Shown here: piece by piece, positions 22,561 to 34,575 of the stretch | Position numbering within the stretch: position 1 is the stretch's first letter | Layout of the letters: each line of letters begins with the position of its first letter | Assembly: GCF_027887165.1 (NCBI RefSeq) | Contig: NC_077234.1 | Location: forward strand, 250,638,158 to 250,702,157 | Source of the DNA: Monodelphis domestica | Lineage: Eukaryota; Chordata; Mammalia; Didelphimorphia; Didelphidae | Direction: 5' to 3' | Length of the DNA: 64,000 nucleotides | Made by a program: the position numbers and the translations under genes | The notes under the pieces: model-generated | What the model saw: the letters and a program-made list of their open reading frames with translations, nothing else | Told to the model about the DNA's origin: nothing | The model's database searches: none

Positions 22561-23619
22561 GAAAGCATATTTTGTTTTTCAAATATATAAGGAACTAAAT
22601 CAATTGCACAAAAATCAAGCCATTCTCCAATTGATAAATGGGCAAGGGACATGAATAAGCAGTTTTCAGATAAAGAAATCAAAACTATCAATAAGCACAT
22701 TAAAAATATTCTAAATCTCTTATAATTAGAGAGATGCAAATCAAAATAATTCTGAGGCACCACTTAACACATAGCAGATTGGCTAATATGACAGCAAAGG
22801 AAAGTAATAAATGTTGGAGAAGATGCGGCAAAATTGAGACACTAATGAATTGCTGGTGAAGTTATAAATTGATCCAACCATTCTGGAAGGCAATTTGGAA
22901 TTATGCCCAAAGGACTTTAAATTGCTGCTTTGATCCAGCCATACCACTGCTGGGTTTGTACCCCAAAGAGATAATAAGGAAAATATTTATACAAAAATAT
23001 TTATAGCTCTGCTTTTTGTGGTGGCAAAATACTTAGAAAATGAAGGGATGTCCTTCAATTGGGGAATGGCTGAGCAAATGGTGATGGAATACTATTGTGC
23101 TAAAAGCAATAATGAACTGGAGGAATTCCATGTGAACTGGAAATACCTCCAGGAACTGATGCAGAGCAAAAGGAGCAGAACCAGGAGAACATTATACACA
23201 GAGACTGATACACTGTGGCACAATCAATTGTAATGGACTTCTCCATTAGTGGTGATGCAATGTCCCAGGACAATTCTGAGGGATTCATGAGAAAGAATGC
23301 GATCCACATTCAGAGGAAGAATTGTGGGAGGAGAAACACGGAAGAAAAACATTTGCTTGATCACATGGTTCGATGGGGATATGATTGGGGATGTAGACTC
23401 TAACTGATCACTCTATTGCAAATATTAATAATATACTAATAATATGGAAATAGGTTTTGATCAATGATACATGTAAAACTCAGTAGAATTGCTCATTGGC
23501 TATGAGGGAGGAGGGATGAGGGGAGGGAAAGAATATGAATCGTGTAACCATGGGGAAATATTCTAAATTAAATAAATAATTAATTAATTTTAAATAGAAA
23601 AGAAAGAAAGCATATTTTG
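22561..23619 (+). mobile_element. L1 LINE, copy C, with perfect target duplication
   Basis: A 5'-truncated L1 (about 22575-23605) covering the last part of ORF2 and the 3' UTR. It lines up with copy A from about 5480: CATTCTCCAATTGATAAATG, the zinc-knuckle region and the W-rich end. The 3' UTR ends in an A/T-rich tail that differs from those of A and B, so another subfamily is likely. The 14-bp direct repeat GAAAGCATATTTTG at 22561-22574 and 23606-23619 is an exact target duplication. The implied first nick on the minus strand is TTTC/AATG, close to the L1 endonuclease preference TTTT/AA. The frame has many stops; only 71 codons remain open at 23018-23233. Confidence 0.93.
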
Positions 23620-24435
23620 GACAACTCCAGTAGCAGATGAAATGATGGAAATGAATATATGCCTCATTCTGTTCCCATGTAGTTTTAGATCTCTTTATTT
23701 TGACAGTTTTTCATTCCACATAGTTTGGATACTGATACTCAATATAGAAATATCTTTTTTTAAATGTTGTTCTTCAATTTCTTTGGACCAATGTAACATC
23801 TTGGTTGTTGTAGGCAACATTTTTTTTTCTTGTTGTAATGCTCTGTTACAATAGTTTATTGAATTCTCAAGAATATTTCAGGTCTATATTTGTAGTAATG
23901 GTTTTTGTTGTGAGTTATAATGAAAATTAAGCTCTGTGTGTATATACATATATATGCACAAACACATAGTTAAATGTTAGAAAGATACAAAGAAAGATAT
24001 GCAGATAGGTCTAATTCTGACACTGCAATCATATCTTTCTAGGTGCTGAATTTTGGCAAACTGCAGTGATAATGTTGCCAGTTCAGCAATTTCTTTGCAC
24101 ATTCAAATAATAAAATGTATCTATGATCTGTATATAGATCACATCTCATCTATGCCTACTCATCACATGGGACTCTTAAATTGCATAATTCCATTACATC
24201 ATCCCATTATATCCCAGCTCTTGCCACATAACCAGTCTATCTTCTCTTTCTGTCATAAATATCTTTTGATGACATTTATTTCTATTCTTCAGAATTCCCC
24301 ATTGTTTATATGCTACAGTCTGTCCATACTCGTGTGCCTTGTCATTGTCCTCTGTGCAGTTATTATCATTAGTTCTTTATTAGTAGTAGTATTCTAGGTC
24401 TCAATGCTCTAGAAAACCAATAAAATATTTTTATT
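23620..24435. other. Unique AT-rich sequence
   Basis: Contains a TG/TA microsatellite at 23935-23965. The 114-codon plus frame at 24053-24397 is rich in I, L and S with no recognisable motif, and I do not call it a gene. Confidence 0.35.
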
Positions 24436-24439
24436 GAAA

Positions 24440-25070
24440 AGATGGGACCTTTTTGCTATAGGAAATATAGGAAATGGTCCTCTATTTGTCCAAAACAAAT
24501 CCAGCCTGTTTTCTTTATCCTTTTGATTCTGAATCAACAACAGCTTATTATACAGTGTCAGATAGGCATATTCTTGGAATACTCTAAAGAGAATACATTC
24601 AGATGCATGTTGAAATTTGAGCAACACACATTCTTTATCCGCTTGGTCTTTCACATGTGGATGGACAGTTCAAACTCTTTTAACAATTATAGATCATTCC
24701 AGAAAACTCTTCAATATCTTGGGGCTTGATGTAAGCACCATAATATCACTTGTAAACAGGAACACCCGGAGGGCATCAGCCCAACAGGGAATCCCTCTTC
24801 AACTTATACTCTAGTCTGTGTTTCTAATCACAGTGGTAAGTATGTTGGTGCAGATTTCTGTCTCATACATCACCTGATGGATATCATCATAGGGTCATCA
24901 AATAGAGTTATTTTTAATGTCAAAACTTCCAAATGATCTTGAATAATCTTGATATATGGATGGGATAACCCTTGTTATAAAAGAACATGTAAGGCAATGA
25001 TTTGGTGTACTAAAATCAAATCATCTTTTTTTCCAACAAATAATAAGCACAATTCTACATTATATTTTCT
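24440..25070 (-). mobile_element. Possible LINE reverse-transcriptase remnant, clade unknown
   Basis: Read on the minus strand near 24715-24765 the sequence gives LRVFLFTSDIMVLTSSP, which resembles the catalytic strand-turn-strand of many LINE reverse transcriptases (L.FADDIV.LTSSP) with the aspartate pair damaged. A downstream minus frame (24409-24654, 81 codons) continues from it. It does not look like L1, L2, L3/CR1 or BovB as I remember them. An alternative is a chance resemblance inside unique DNA. Confidence 0.3.
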
Positions 25071-25248
25071 ATATTTTTCAGTCAATTATGAGGTGGTAAA
25101 GAGGTAATCTATTATTGAATACTGCTTGGGAAAGGCTGCTTGTTTCCTAATAATATCATCATCAAAGATGCCCTCCAGTCACATATACATATCCCTCACA
25201 ATGATTTTTTGTATAGATTTTCTTACATTATCTACATCTATTATTTTG

Positions 25249-25272
25249 GTGATGATGATGATGATGATGATT
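25249..25272. repeat. (GAT)n microsatellite
   Basis: About eight GAT/ATG triplets in a row. Confidence 0.8.
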
Positions 25273-25454
25273 GGAATGCATATTTTCATTGGGTTTCTGT
25301 GGACAAAAAATGAGCTATTCTGCATTTGAGCCTAAAAGGAGCCACTCCAAACTTACATAAGCTAAACAATAGATAAAGATGATTAATCCACCATCAGACT
25401 CATTTTTGATAGTAACAGTATTTAAGATTTTATTATATTTACCTGTTTTCAAGT

Positions 25455-25711
25455 CTTGGGTCAGTAAGATGGTGCAGTGGCTAGAGTACTGGGACTGGAT
25501 TCAGGAAGACATTTTTCTGATTTCAAATCTGGCCTCACACACTTAATAGCTCTGTGACTCTGGACAAGTCACTTAACCCTGTTTGCCTCAGATACTCATT
25601 GGTAAAATGAGCTGGAGAAGGAAATGGCAAACCAATCCAGTATCTTTGTCAAGAAAATCCCAAATAGGGTCACAAAGAGTTAGAAATGATTGAACAATCA
25701 CAAATGTTCAA
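25455..25711 (+). mobile_element. MAR1-type SINE with RTE-like tail
   Basis: tRNA-like head (GATGGTGCAGTGGCTAGAGT), CORE part (ATTTCAAATCTGGCCTCACA, then CTGTGACTCTGGACAAGTCA) and a 3' tail GGAGAAGGAAATGGCAAACC followed by GGGTCACAAAGAGTTAGAAA. The tail has the same wording as the end of BovB/RTE LINEs and of ruminant BovB-driven SINEs. Full length, moderately diverged. Confidence 0.85.
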
Positions 25712-27485
25712 CTCTTAAGAAGAAGTCATCTTTTAGAACCAATGTGTATGAAGATTAGTCTGAAAGAAAAAGTACAGGATTTGAGTTGACAGCAACCTGT
25801 TAGTATTATTAATTAAAGGGACTAATTTCCTTTTTTAATAAGAAAATGCAATATAATACTATTTTTAATCTGTCTATTGCATCCTTATTGAATGCCAGTT
25901 ACACTGACCATCTGTTTGGATAATGAATCAGGGAAAGTGACTGAGTCTATTTTTTACTTAAAGTAACAATGAGAAAATTTGTTAATCATCTAAACTGGAA
26001 AAAAAAAGAGCCCAGATGTTCTAAAACTTGTCAGATTATATCCTTTCAGACAAGTTTAGGAAAAGGGCCCTTCTCAGCTCTAAACATTTATTATACTGTG
26101 ATTCCAAAATCTTCATTCTGAAAACTTCATCATCCAAACAAAAAGAAATGTTGCTGGACCCAGGAGGACCATGGTACTATATGGAACATCTCCTATTCTC
26201 TAATCAGGAATAAATATGATTTAGTCTCTTTGGTCCTGAGAAAACTGAATATCATAGAAAAGTAGTTTAGACTCCCTGTTCTCATATTCTGGCTCACTAA
26301 ATACTCACCCAATGGCAAATAATTTGTAAATTATGATTATGGTTCACTTTTACATTTTCCCCAAAGGGGGGAGTAAAAATGGAATTTGATCAACATGAAT
26401 CTGGTATGAATCAGGTAATTTACTGCTGCATGAAAGCAAATCACTAAGTAGCTATTTTATTTCAACTTCACTCTTCACTGACCAAACAATTCCTAGCACA
26501 TGTCCATCAGTAAAGTGGCCAAGCTTAGATGAGTCTTTTTGTCATTGGCCTTCCTCTACAGTAATGCTTGGAGTAGTTGCTAAAGACTCCTTCCCTAAAG
26601 GCATTCAGCTCTAACCTGATGAGACCCAGGATATCTGAACCCTTGAGTTCCAGATATATCCATCTCAGGTAGATCCTCATCCATCCAAGGTCAAGAAAAC
26701 AAGCAAACATAAAAGATGAATGCCAAGTAGGAGCTTGGTTGGTCAAGTCCTTGTTCATTAGCTGAGTGAAGGTGAGATGAAGTCACTGTGATGTTGGGGT
26801 GGAGAAAGTCAGTTCTTCTTCATCACTCATTGAAAGTCTTGAATTATGTGATGGCAGCTGAAGCAAGAGAGATTGAGCTGCAAGTTGACTCTTCTTTTAA
26901 ATGTTATAGTTTATATGTTTATATGTTATATAGTTATCTTGCTACTATCACAACAGTGAGGGTGGACTAAAAAACTACTCTGGGCTTATCATGTTATACC
27001 AAAACACAAAGATTTTTTTCAGTGTTTAGTCACTATGTGGCAGGAAGCACATACCAAAAAGCTCCTACATGCCCATCTGGAACAGGGAATGAGAACTCTA
27101 AACATTCTTCATGTAATGACCACCAAAAGTCAATTCCATCTTGCTACAATAAAACAAAGGACTTAGCTATCATTTTGTAAAGAAAGGGCTTTTTCTTTCC
27201 TGATTCAGGGGTACACCTGGAGGAAACCTGGGACTATTTATGAATGCCAGTCAGAATAGCCATGGCCAACTCTGTATTTGGGTCCCATTCCAATTCTAAT
27301 TCCAAATCTGAAGTTCACAATACTGCCAAGAATACATTTTTTCCCTTGAGTAACCATTGGTCTCAAGGATGCATCAGAATCTCCAATGTCACTTAAACCC
27401 CTAAGGGTTTCCTTTTGTAGATCCTTTCTTCACATGCTCTATCTGGATCAATAACTCTGTATAACTACTAGCTTTGATTTAAGAA
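25712..27485. other. Unique sequence
   Basis: No gene recognised. Short open frames (60-77 codons at 26028, 26525 minus and 26788) have no protein features. No clear repeat. Confidence 0.35.
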
Positions 27486-27487
27486 TA

Positions 27488-27600
27488 CTGGAACCAGTTG
27501 AATTGTTTGTCAGCTCCAAGAGGGGGAAAGAATGTGGGGAGGGAGAGAGCATGATTCACATAAGCATGGAAAAAATATTTTAAAATAAAATAAAATTAAA
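27488..27600 (+). mobile_element. L1 3'-UTR end fragment
   Basis: GAATTGTTTGTCAGCTCCAA, then GGGGGAAAGAATGTGGGGAG, CATAAGCATGGAAAAAATAT and an AAATAAAATAAAATT tail match the last 110 bp of older marsupial L1 elements (compare copy C, 23485-23595). A very short, heavily 5'-truncated insertion. Confidence 0.6.
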
Positions 27601-28017
27601 ATTCTGTTAAAAACAACAATCTGACTAATATGTGAGAATGATTCAGGGAATATGATATTAAACCTGATATTAAGATGACTTATTGCTCTATTAGGTTTTA
27701 GAATATTGTATGTGAAATATTATAAAACTTAAACACCCTATATAAATGTTAGTTATTATTGTATTTTCTTTACTGTTAGTGTTAATGCTGCTGCTTTGAC
27801 TTCTGCTGGTATTCCTCCTCCTCCAAGGTCTCCTCACACCATCCATGGACACTCAAAAGAGACTGGCATTGCAATCTGCTCTGGAAAAACAAAACTCACT
27901 TTGTACAGGTGACATCATATAGATTGATAGTCAAATCATTAAGATAGATTTCTACCTATCTATCTTTCCATCTAATTTTCTATGTATTTCTCTACCTATC
28001 CATCCTCCATCCATCAT
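27601..28017. other. SINE-tail scrap and CTAT-rich stretch
   Basis: 27715-27765 carries TATATAAATGTTAGTTATTA, the end of a MIR-like SINE. 27945-28010 is a diverged CTAT/CCAT-rich repeat. Otherwise nothing recognised. Confidence 0.4.
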
Positions 28018-28095
28018 TTTAGGGTCACACAAGTAGTAAGCTCTAAAGCTGAATTCAAACTCAGATCTTCTTGTGCCACCTAGTTGCTTCATCAT
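28018..28095 (+). mobile_element. CORE-SINE 3' fragment
   Basis: TAGGGTCACACAAGTAGTAA, GCTGAATTCAAACTCAGATC and TGCCACCTAGTTGC are the CORE and end of a marsupial SINE. Confidence 0.6.
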
Positions 28096-28784
28096 ATCAC
28101 ATTTTGCAGGTGGTAAAATTGGCAGTCATTGAAGTCACTCACAAGATCTCTGACCCAGGAAAGAGAAAAAATGTAGACAAATATACAAAATCTCTGTGAA
28201 AACTCTAGAACAAGACTTTCCAAGCCCTTGACCCTGGCACTTTGAAGCTTTCAGCCCTTTCCAGGAACTAAATATACACCATTTGCAACTTTCAAAGTAT
28301 AAACAATCCTCTCCTCTCATTAATAATGGTTATTTTAAATGGCCCTATTAATAAAATACTCAGCCAGGTGGAGATACTTAGTAATATCAATCAGTTCCCA
28401 CTTAAAACATTAAGTATTCATTTAATAAATTTATTTATTCTCTATATGAAGTTTGTCATCTTCCCAAAGTTGATTCTTTCTGGGATAAATCTAAGAGATA
28501 CATTGTTCTTCTAGTCAAGGAATAATTGTCCGGCAACTCTAAGGATCCATTCTTGGCAATCACAGGGGGAGAAAAGGGGGAAAATATGTCCTACAAACAT
28601 GAAGATGACTGTTGGTTGCTGGATTAAGAGAGAGGATTAGGATTGGATTGATTTGGAAAAATCTTCTACTCTGGTAATGTATGTTTGCCAAATTGGGCAA
28701 TTAGATCTTCAGGCAATGCCATGGCCTCTGTTTTCTTTGGGACCTCATTTTGTAAAAACGATCTAGGCAAAGCTTTAAAATGGA

Positions 28785-28850
28785 ATGGAAAAAGCATTTA
28801 TTATGCACTTAGTATGTGTCAAGCACTATGCTAAAATAGACTTTTATTGA
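28785..28850 (+). repeat. Head fragment of the medium-copy old repeat
   Basis: AAAAGCATTTATTATGCACT followed by TAGTATGTGTCAAGCACTAT: the same opening as the fragments at 14035 and 47296. Only about 60 bp remain. Confidence 0.5.
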
Positions 28851-31075
28851 ATTGTTAACTTCTAGGACCAGATCAGATGTTAAGTTTTCTTGATTGCTAG
28901 ACAAAGTATTTTATAAACAAACACCAGGAGTGTCTCTTGGGGCTACTATAAAATTATGGCTTTTTTCATCACCAATATCCTCGTCAAAGAAGTACTGCAC
29001 TAATCTGAGCTATAGAAAGACTATGGAGTTGAAAAGGAAGCCTATTTACCTGGATAGCCTTCCCATATGAATGCTTGAAAACTATCATTGGAGGACAGAC
29101 AGACATACTGCCCATATATATGTGAGGTCTTCTTCAGTGTGTGTAGTTGTCAAGCCTAGTTTGTGACTGCAACTATATCATTGTGCTGTAATTTTACTTT
29201 AATCATCCCATTAAGATTTTTTAAAACTTTAGAATAAAAATCATTCTGATGTTGATTTTAGATTTTGCAGAACTTCTCTGCATTATCTGTATCTCAGTTG
29301 GTTTTAAAGGTAATCCATCTAAATATTTATAAGAAAATCAGGATTAACTCAGTTTTCTAACATCAAAAATTGAAGTTATTTGACTTATTTTCTATCTTAC
29401 TTCCTTAGATAATTTTTCTATCTCCTTTCAAGCACAAAATATTACATCCATACAGAAGAGATATTGAAAAATATGACCTACCTTGAACCTTTGTTTAAAA
29501 AAATGAAATTACTTCTTTAAAAAATAAATTGTTATTTTACTCTTTGGATAGGGGGATGGAGTAGGCAGGGAAACCAAAACCCAAAAAGGAAAATAAAATG
29601 AAGATAAAATGATTGATATAGAATAGAACAGATGTCAGTGTAGGGGATGGGGGAAGAAAGGAAAATGCACTGGTCTTTGTGTGTATGTGTGTGTGTGTGA
29701 TTTAAGGGAAAAAAGAAGGAATATAGAAGAAAAATTATTTCACTTTCCTTGAGTGGTCAATTCAGCTATAACTGAAATGTATGCTTTATGAACTATGGAA
29801 AATATATGTTGCAATCTCTCTTCTCTCTAAAACGTTTCCCCCCTCAGGGAGTAGATGTCATTTCAGAGAGTACTTAGGCAGGCTTGATGAGCATTTGAGA
29901 AACAGGGTGATGCTTCACTTTAAACACAAGAACATCAGAATCCCAAATAGCAAAGATGAAGCTCTAAAACCTTTCCCTATATTACCCTCAATAACCTAAG
30001 TGCCAACATTCTGTGTATTTGCACATATTCTTGGCTTCACACAGTGGGGAGGTTTTATTGGAAGTGAAGCATGGTGATAGAAGCTATCCCTGAGCTCACA
30101 TACGAGTTGGATGGGTATGTACCTGCCTCCCACCATGCCTAGGGATGGAAGAGATTCTTTTATTACATATTTGTCCATCAAGAGGGCTGCATGGGAAACT
30201 GAATCTCCGCTATGAACGAGGTCAGCTTTTGCTATTGTTGTTTACTGTATTTCAAGTTTTAACGAGTTCAAATACTGCCTCAATTATCTGTATCCCCTTC
30301 TGACCTTCCTTATGTGTACAGACAAGTGCTTATAGTTCAACCTTTCATTTTCTTTCTCATTCCCTCCTGCCTATCTTGGTCCCAAATATTCACTCAGCAT
30401 CACTTCCCTCCACACATTTGTTAGTTAACTTCAGAATGAAATTATCATCTAGAGCTGCAAATGTGGTCGTGGACATGAGCAGAGAGGCTTTAGGACGTTG
30501 AGATAGGACCAGGAAGGAACTTAAAACTCAGGGAGAATGATAGATGTTCTGTGTCTATAAGTAAAGAGACAGGATAGGATAGGAGTAGTAGCGGGGAAAT
30601 TCCTGTGCTATGTGGGTATCTTTTGTGTCTTTGTCCATACATTTCCTTCATTTGAGGAGGGGGAAAGCACAGTGCTGGATTTATTGGGGAGGACAAGGAA
30701 GGCTCCCAGGGGTGTTCTGGCATTCATTGATACCAGCTTATTACCAATGTGAGTGTTATTACTTGAAAATCACCAAACATTCGAAATTGCAACTCGTTTT
30801 ACTATTTTGTAGATTATTTAGATTTGGGAAAGTTATGGGGAAGATATTAACAATGTAGATTAAACTTAAAAATATGCTAGAGGCACTTTTTCTTTCTCCT
30901 AGATTGATGGTTGCTCAACATTGACCAAGACCTTCTCGGTGAGTCTCCTAAAAACATTTACCGACTCACACTTGTAGTCTCTCCTAAAAGAGAAAAGGAT
31001 TTCATGTTTATAATTATGTCTGCCATATATATCTAGGATAATACCTGCCTTTCAGAATTAGTATTTTAGAAGCTT
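28851..31075. other. Unique sequence
   Basis: No gene recognised. A TG run lies at 29676-29700 and an A-rich patch at 29500-29530. Frames of 60-82 codons at 29781, 30490 (minus) and 30610 have no known motif. Confidence 0.35.
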
Positions 31076-31079
31076 CTTT

Positions 31080-31177
31080 TTTATTAATAAATTTGTTTTT
31101 GCTACATTTAAATACCTAGTTAACTCCATTCTTTCCCTCTTCTTTTAGAAAAGGCATCTTTTGTCAAAAAATGTATA

Positions 31178-31274
<97 letters not shown>

Positions 31275-32360
31275 TCTTACTTATTTCTGTTCATCATCTT
31301 TCTCTGGAAATGGACAAGTCATTTTTCAAAAATATTTCTGTTGCTGTATATAATGTCATCCTGGTTCTGTTCATTTCACTCTTCATAATTTTATGTAAGT
31401 CCTTCTGTTCTGCCAAAATGAACCTATTCATCGTTTCTTAAAGCACATTAGTATTCCATTATAATCATATACCACAACTTGTTCAGCCATTCCCCAATTG
31501 ATGGACATCCTTGCAATCCCCAGTTCTCTGCTACCACAAAGAGGTGTGCTATCAATATTTTTTATATATAGGTTTTTTCCATTTTCTTTGATCAGCTTAA
31601 GAAATAAAACTAATAATGGTATCAGTGGATCAAAAGGTATATACACATTTTTATAACTCTTTGACCATAATTCAAGATTTCTCTCCAAAACAGTTGGATC
31701 AGTCCATAGTACCACCATCAGTGTGTCTGTTTCCATTTTTCCACAACCCATACCACATTTTTCATTTTGCCTTTTTATTATTTAAGTCAATTTGATATGT
31801 TAAGTTGGAACTTGGCATCATTCTGAGGTAAAGTACTATCTGTAAGAATTTGAAGTCATTTCCACAATTTGGACCTCAAGCCTTCTTGACTATGAAAGGA
31901 TGTGGTTCTATTCTTGCTAATTACTGCTTTTTAAAACAACTTAAAATCTGGTACTGCTAGGTCTCCTTCCTTTATGATTTTTCATTAATTCCTTTGACAT
32001 TCTTCCAAATGAATTTTATTATTTTTTTCCTATCAAAAAATAATTTTTGGTAATTTAATTGGGATGGCACTGAATAAGTTGAATTTGTTCAAGTAGGATT
32101 GCTATTTTAATTATATTAGCTCCATGAATAATAAATATTTCTCCAATTATTTAGATCTGTTTTGATTTGTGTGAAAATTGTTTCATAATTATTTTCATGT
32201 ACATCCTGGGTTTGTTTTGGCAGGTATCCTCCCAGATATTTTATTCTATCTGTGGTTATGTTAAGTGGAGTACCTCTTTCTACCTCTTCTTGTAGCACTT
32301 CTCCAGTAATATGTAAAAATATTGATGATTTATGGGGATTTATCTTATATCTTGCTTTTT
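31080..32360 (-). mobile_element. Old reverse L1, 3' part, internally deleted
   Basis: Minus-strand L1. The 3' UTR lies at 31280-31440 (TCATCCTGGTTCTGTTCATT). The ORF2 C-terminus at 31428-31751 includes NWGMAEQVVVYDYNGI and a GCGKMETDTLMVV piece of the zinc-knuckle region. A reverse-transcriptase thumb piece at 32116-32298 reads IKYLGGYLPKQTQDVHENNY and DLNNWRNIYYSW, matching copy A near 4640-4760. A stretch of ORF2 between these parts is missing near 31900. It is older than copies A to C. A microsatellite splits the 3' UTR region. Confidence 0.85.
31173..31269. repeat. (TA)n-(TG)n-(TA)n compound microsatellite
   Basis: About 35 bp of TA (one C), then about 20 bp of TG, then about 40 bp of TA. 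Reading frames through it give only alternating I-Y and C-V strings and are not genes. Confidence 0.9.
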
Positions 32361-33595
32361 ACATGTTTTTGAATTTAATAATCTTTTAGTTGTTTACATG
32401 TAATAATATTTTATTTTTTAGTCTTTTAAATTCAGACTTTTATTATTTCAGACTGGTTCCTTCTCTCTCCTTGCCTTCAATATTTCATGTTAATGGAGTA
32501 ATACTTAAAATACTTTTGGAAAAGCTTAAAAAAAGAAGCCCATGGGCGTGGTCTTGTTTGGGATTTGACTTTGAGCTATCTAATAAAGTTTAGTTAAGGT
32601 GATGGTGGAGAGGTATTGGAAAGAAGAGGGTCAACATCATTCAAGTGGCACTCCTACACAGTAGAATCCTTCTTGGGTTGATACCTTGTGTCCACTATTA
32701 GAAATTGTGACAATGTCCATGAATTTTGCCATTTGGATTAAACACTATTAATCGCAGGATGCGTTATTTCTGGAATAGTTGATAGCTGAGCTTTATAATG
32801 ATGATGATAACTATCCTTCTTAGAATTGGTTGATATCTTCAAAAAAGCAGGGTCCTGTTTGTGTCTACAGAGAATTTTAAAGATAAAGAAATAACTTCTA
32901 TCTCTCAAATACAGGTTTTCTGGACTGTTTGAGCCAGTAGTTAAGTGTGTTGGTAAGAATAAGAGATAAAAATCATTCCACCAAAGCAATGGAAAGAAAA
33001 TAAGGGGATCTTGCCTCCTTTGTTTTTGTTTCCCATACTGATTTCCAACACTCCATTAGTTTAAAAGCCCTGCTTCCTGTCTACCTCAAAGCAAATAGAA
33101 GGTTAAGAATAGTTCTTAAGCTTCTTTGTAGAACTAGGAGAAAATTACATTTATAAGATCTTCCATTAATTTTAAAAGTCCATTTTTCTACATTTTAATT
33201 AATATATCTCATTTATTTTCATATTTAATAATTGGTATGCATATTAAGGTTATAGCTTGATTTTCTCTTAGCCAAAGGTATAAAATGTGATTTTTTAATC
33301 CTCTCATTAAGTTATACATTTCAGTGTAATTGTGTAGAATATTAAATATACATTGAAGAATATTAGATGATCTTTCTGTTGTATTGTATTTTCAGTAAAT
33401 GGGTTAATGCAGCGTTGCAAATGATAATTAAAAAACAAACAAAGCAATCATCTACTTCACAGTCCCTCCAACAGATAGGAGAGTTGGAAGTAGAGAAAAT
33501 CTATTACCAATGAGAGTAAAAACTAATAATGCTGCCTGTCTTTCAGAATGAGGTTTACAATGATAGAACAGATGAGAAAGAGCCTCTAGAGGGGA
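32361..33595. other. Unique AT-rich sequence
   Basis: No gene or clear repeat. 33120-33420 is AT-rich with many TTAAT/ATTAA words and could be conserved non-coding DNA, but nothing in the sequence alone shows this. Confidence 0.35.
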
Positions 33596-33596
33596 A

Positions 33597-33628
33597 TGTT
33601 CTTTTCTTTTCTTTCCCTCCCTCTCACC

Positions 33629-33666
<38 letters not shown>

Positions 33667-33745
33667 GTGTCTCTCTCTGTCTTTCTCTCTCTGTCTGTCT
33701 CTGTCTCTGTCTCTCTGTCTCTGTCTCTCTTTATCTGTCATGCAC
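33597..33745. repeat. Long (CT)n / (CTGT)n pyrimidine tract
   Basis: About 150 bp of nearly pure pyrimidine on the plus strand, starting TTCTTTTCTTTTCTTTCCC and passing into CTCT and CTGTCT repeats. The other strand reads as R/E/D/Q-rich translation, which is only low complexity. Confidence 0.9.
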
Positions 33746-34303
33746 ATATAGTTTTTATCTAATTCTTCCATTCAATTAATTTTTTTCTTGAAGGAAATGC
33801 ATTACCAGAAAAGGGAAGATAGTCTGCCTATCTATAAAGTGTGAATGTAGAAAAACTGGCATATGGCTCAAGTGTTACACGAGTATTGATGAAATATTAA
33901 AGTTATAGAGGAAGATATCTAGTACAGTGGGAGATTTATGGGAGGAAATTGACAGTAATCTCACAAGATGAAAAAGTGCATATGAGTTAATCTGCATTGA
34001 GATGGCAAATCCATCAAATATTGAAGTATTATTTGGGAATTCAAAATTTTAATAGTTTGGCAATAGACTACTGGGTAACCAGGAATCATTCTAATGATTC
34101 TGGTAAAGGGCTTCATTTACTGCTTATTCAGGACATTGAACCCTACATAGCTATTCTAACTTATCTCCTTTGGTTCATATATTTACCTAGCTTAGAATAT
34201 TCTCCACTGTTCTCTTTCCTAATAAAAAATATACATAACCCTCAAAGCCCATTCCTTTTCATCTTTTTTGCTTACTTTTCAAGCTTACTTTTCAACTGAT
34301 TTA

Positions 34304-34392
34304 TTTTATATATATATATATAAATATATATATATATTATATTATATATTATAAATATAATATATAATATAATATATATTATATATATATAA
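34304..34392. repeat. AT-only repeat with perfect palindrome
   Basis: A run of about 90 bp made only of A and T. Within it 34330-34353 and 34356-34379 are perfect reverse complements around a 2-base AA centre at 34354-34355. Confidence 0.85.
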
Positions 34393-34395
34393 TAG

Positions 34396-34575
34396 AACAA
34401 CTGTGTGATACAGGGCAAGTCACAATTTCCTTTAGCCTCAATTTCCTCATTTCTAAAACAGAGATAATAATAGCACCCACCTCCCAAGATTGTTGTGAGG
34501 GTCAAATGCGACAATTATAAAGTGCTTAGCAAAGTGTCTGGCACATAGCAAATGCTATACAAATATTATTATTTT
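34396..34575 (+). mobile_element. CORE-SINE (MAR/MIR group), 3' part
   Basis: CTGTGTGATACAGGGCAAGT, CTCAATTTCCTCATTTCTAA, GATTGTTGTGAGGGTCAAAT, AAGTGCTTAGCAAAGTGTCT and TACAAATATTATTATTTT in the standard order. The tRNA head is missing; the element begins at the AT palindrome. Confidence 0.8.

Noticed and set aside
31161-31388. Open frames of alternating I and Y
   Set aside because: Translation of the TA/TG microsatellite; no protein.
33529-33771. Frames rich in L/S or in R/D/Q/E on the two strands
   Set aside because: Low-complexity CT/GA tract.
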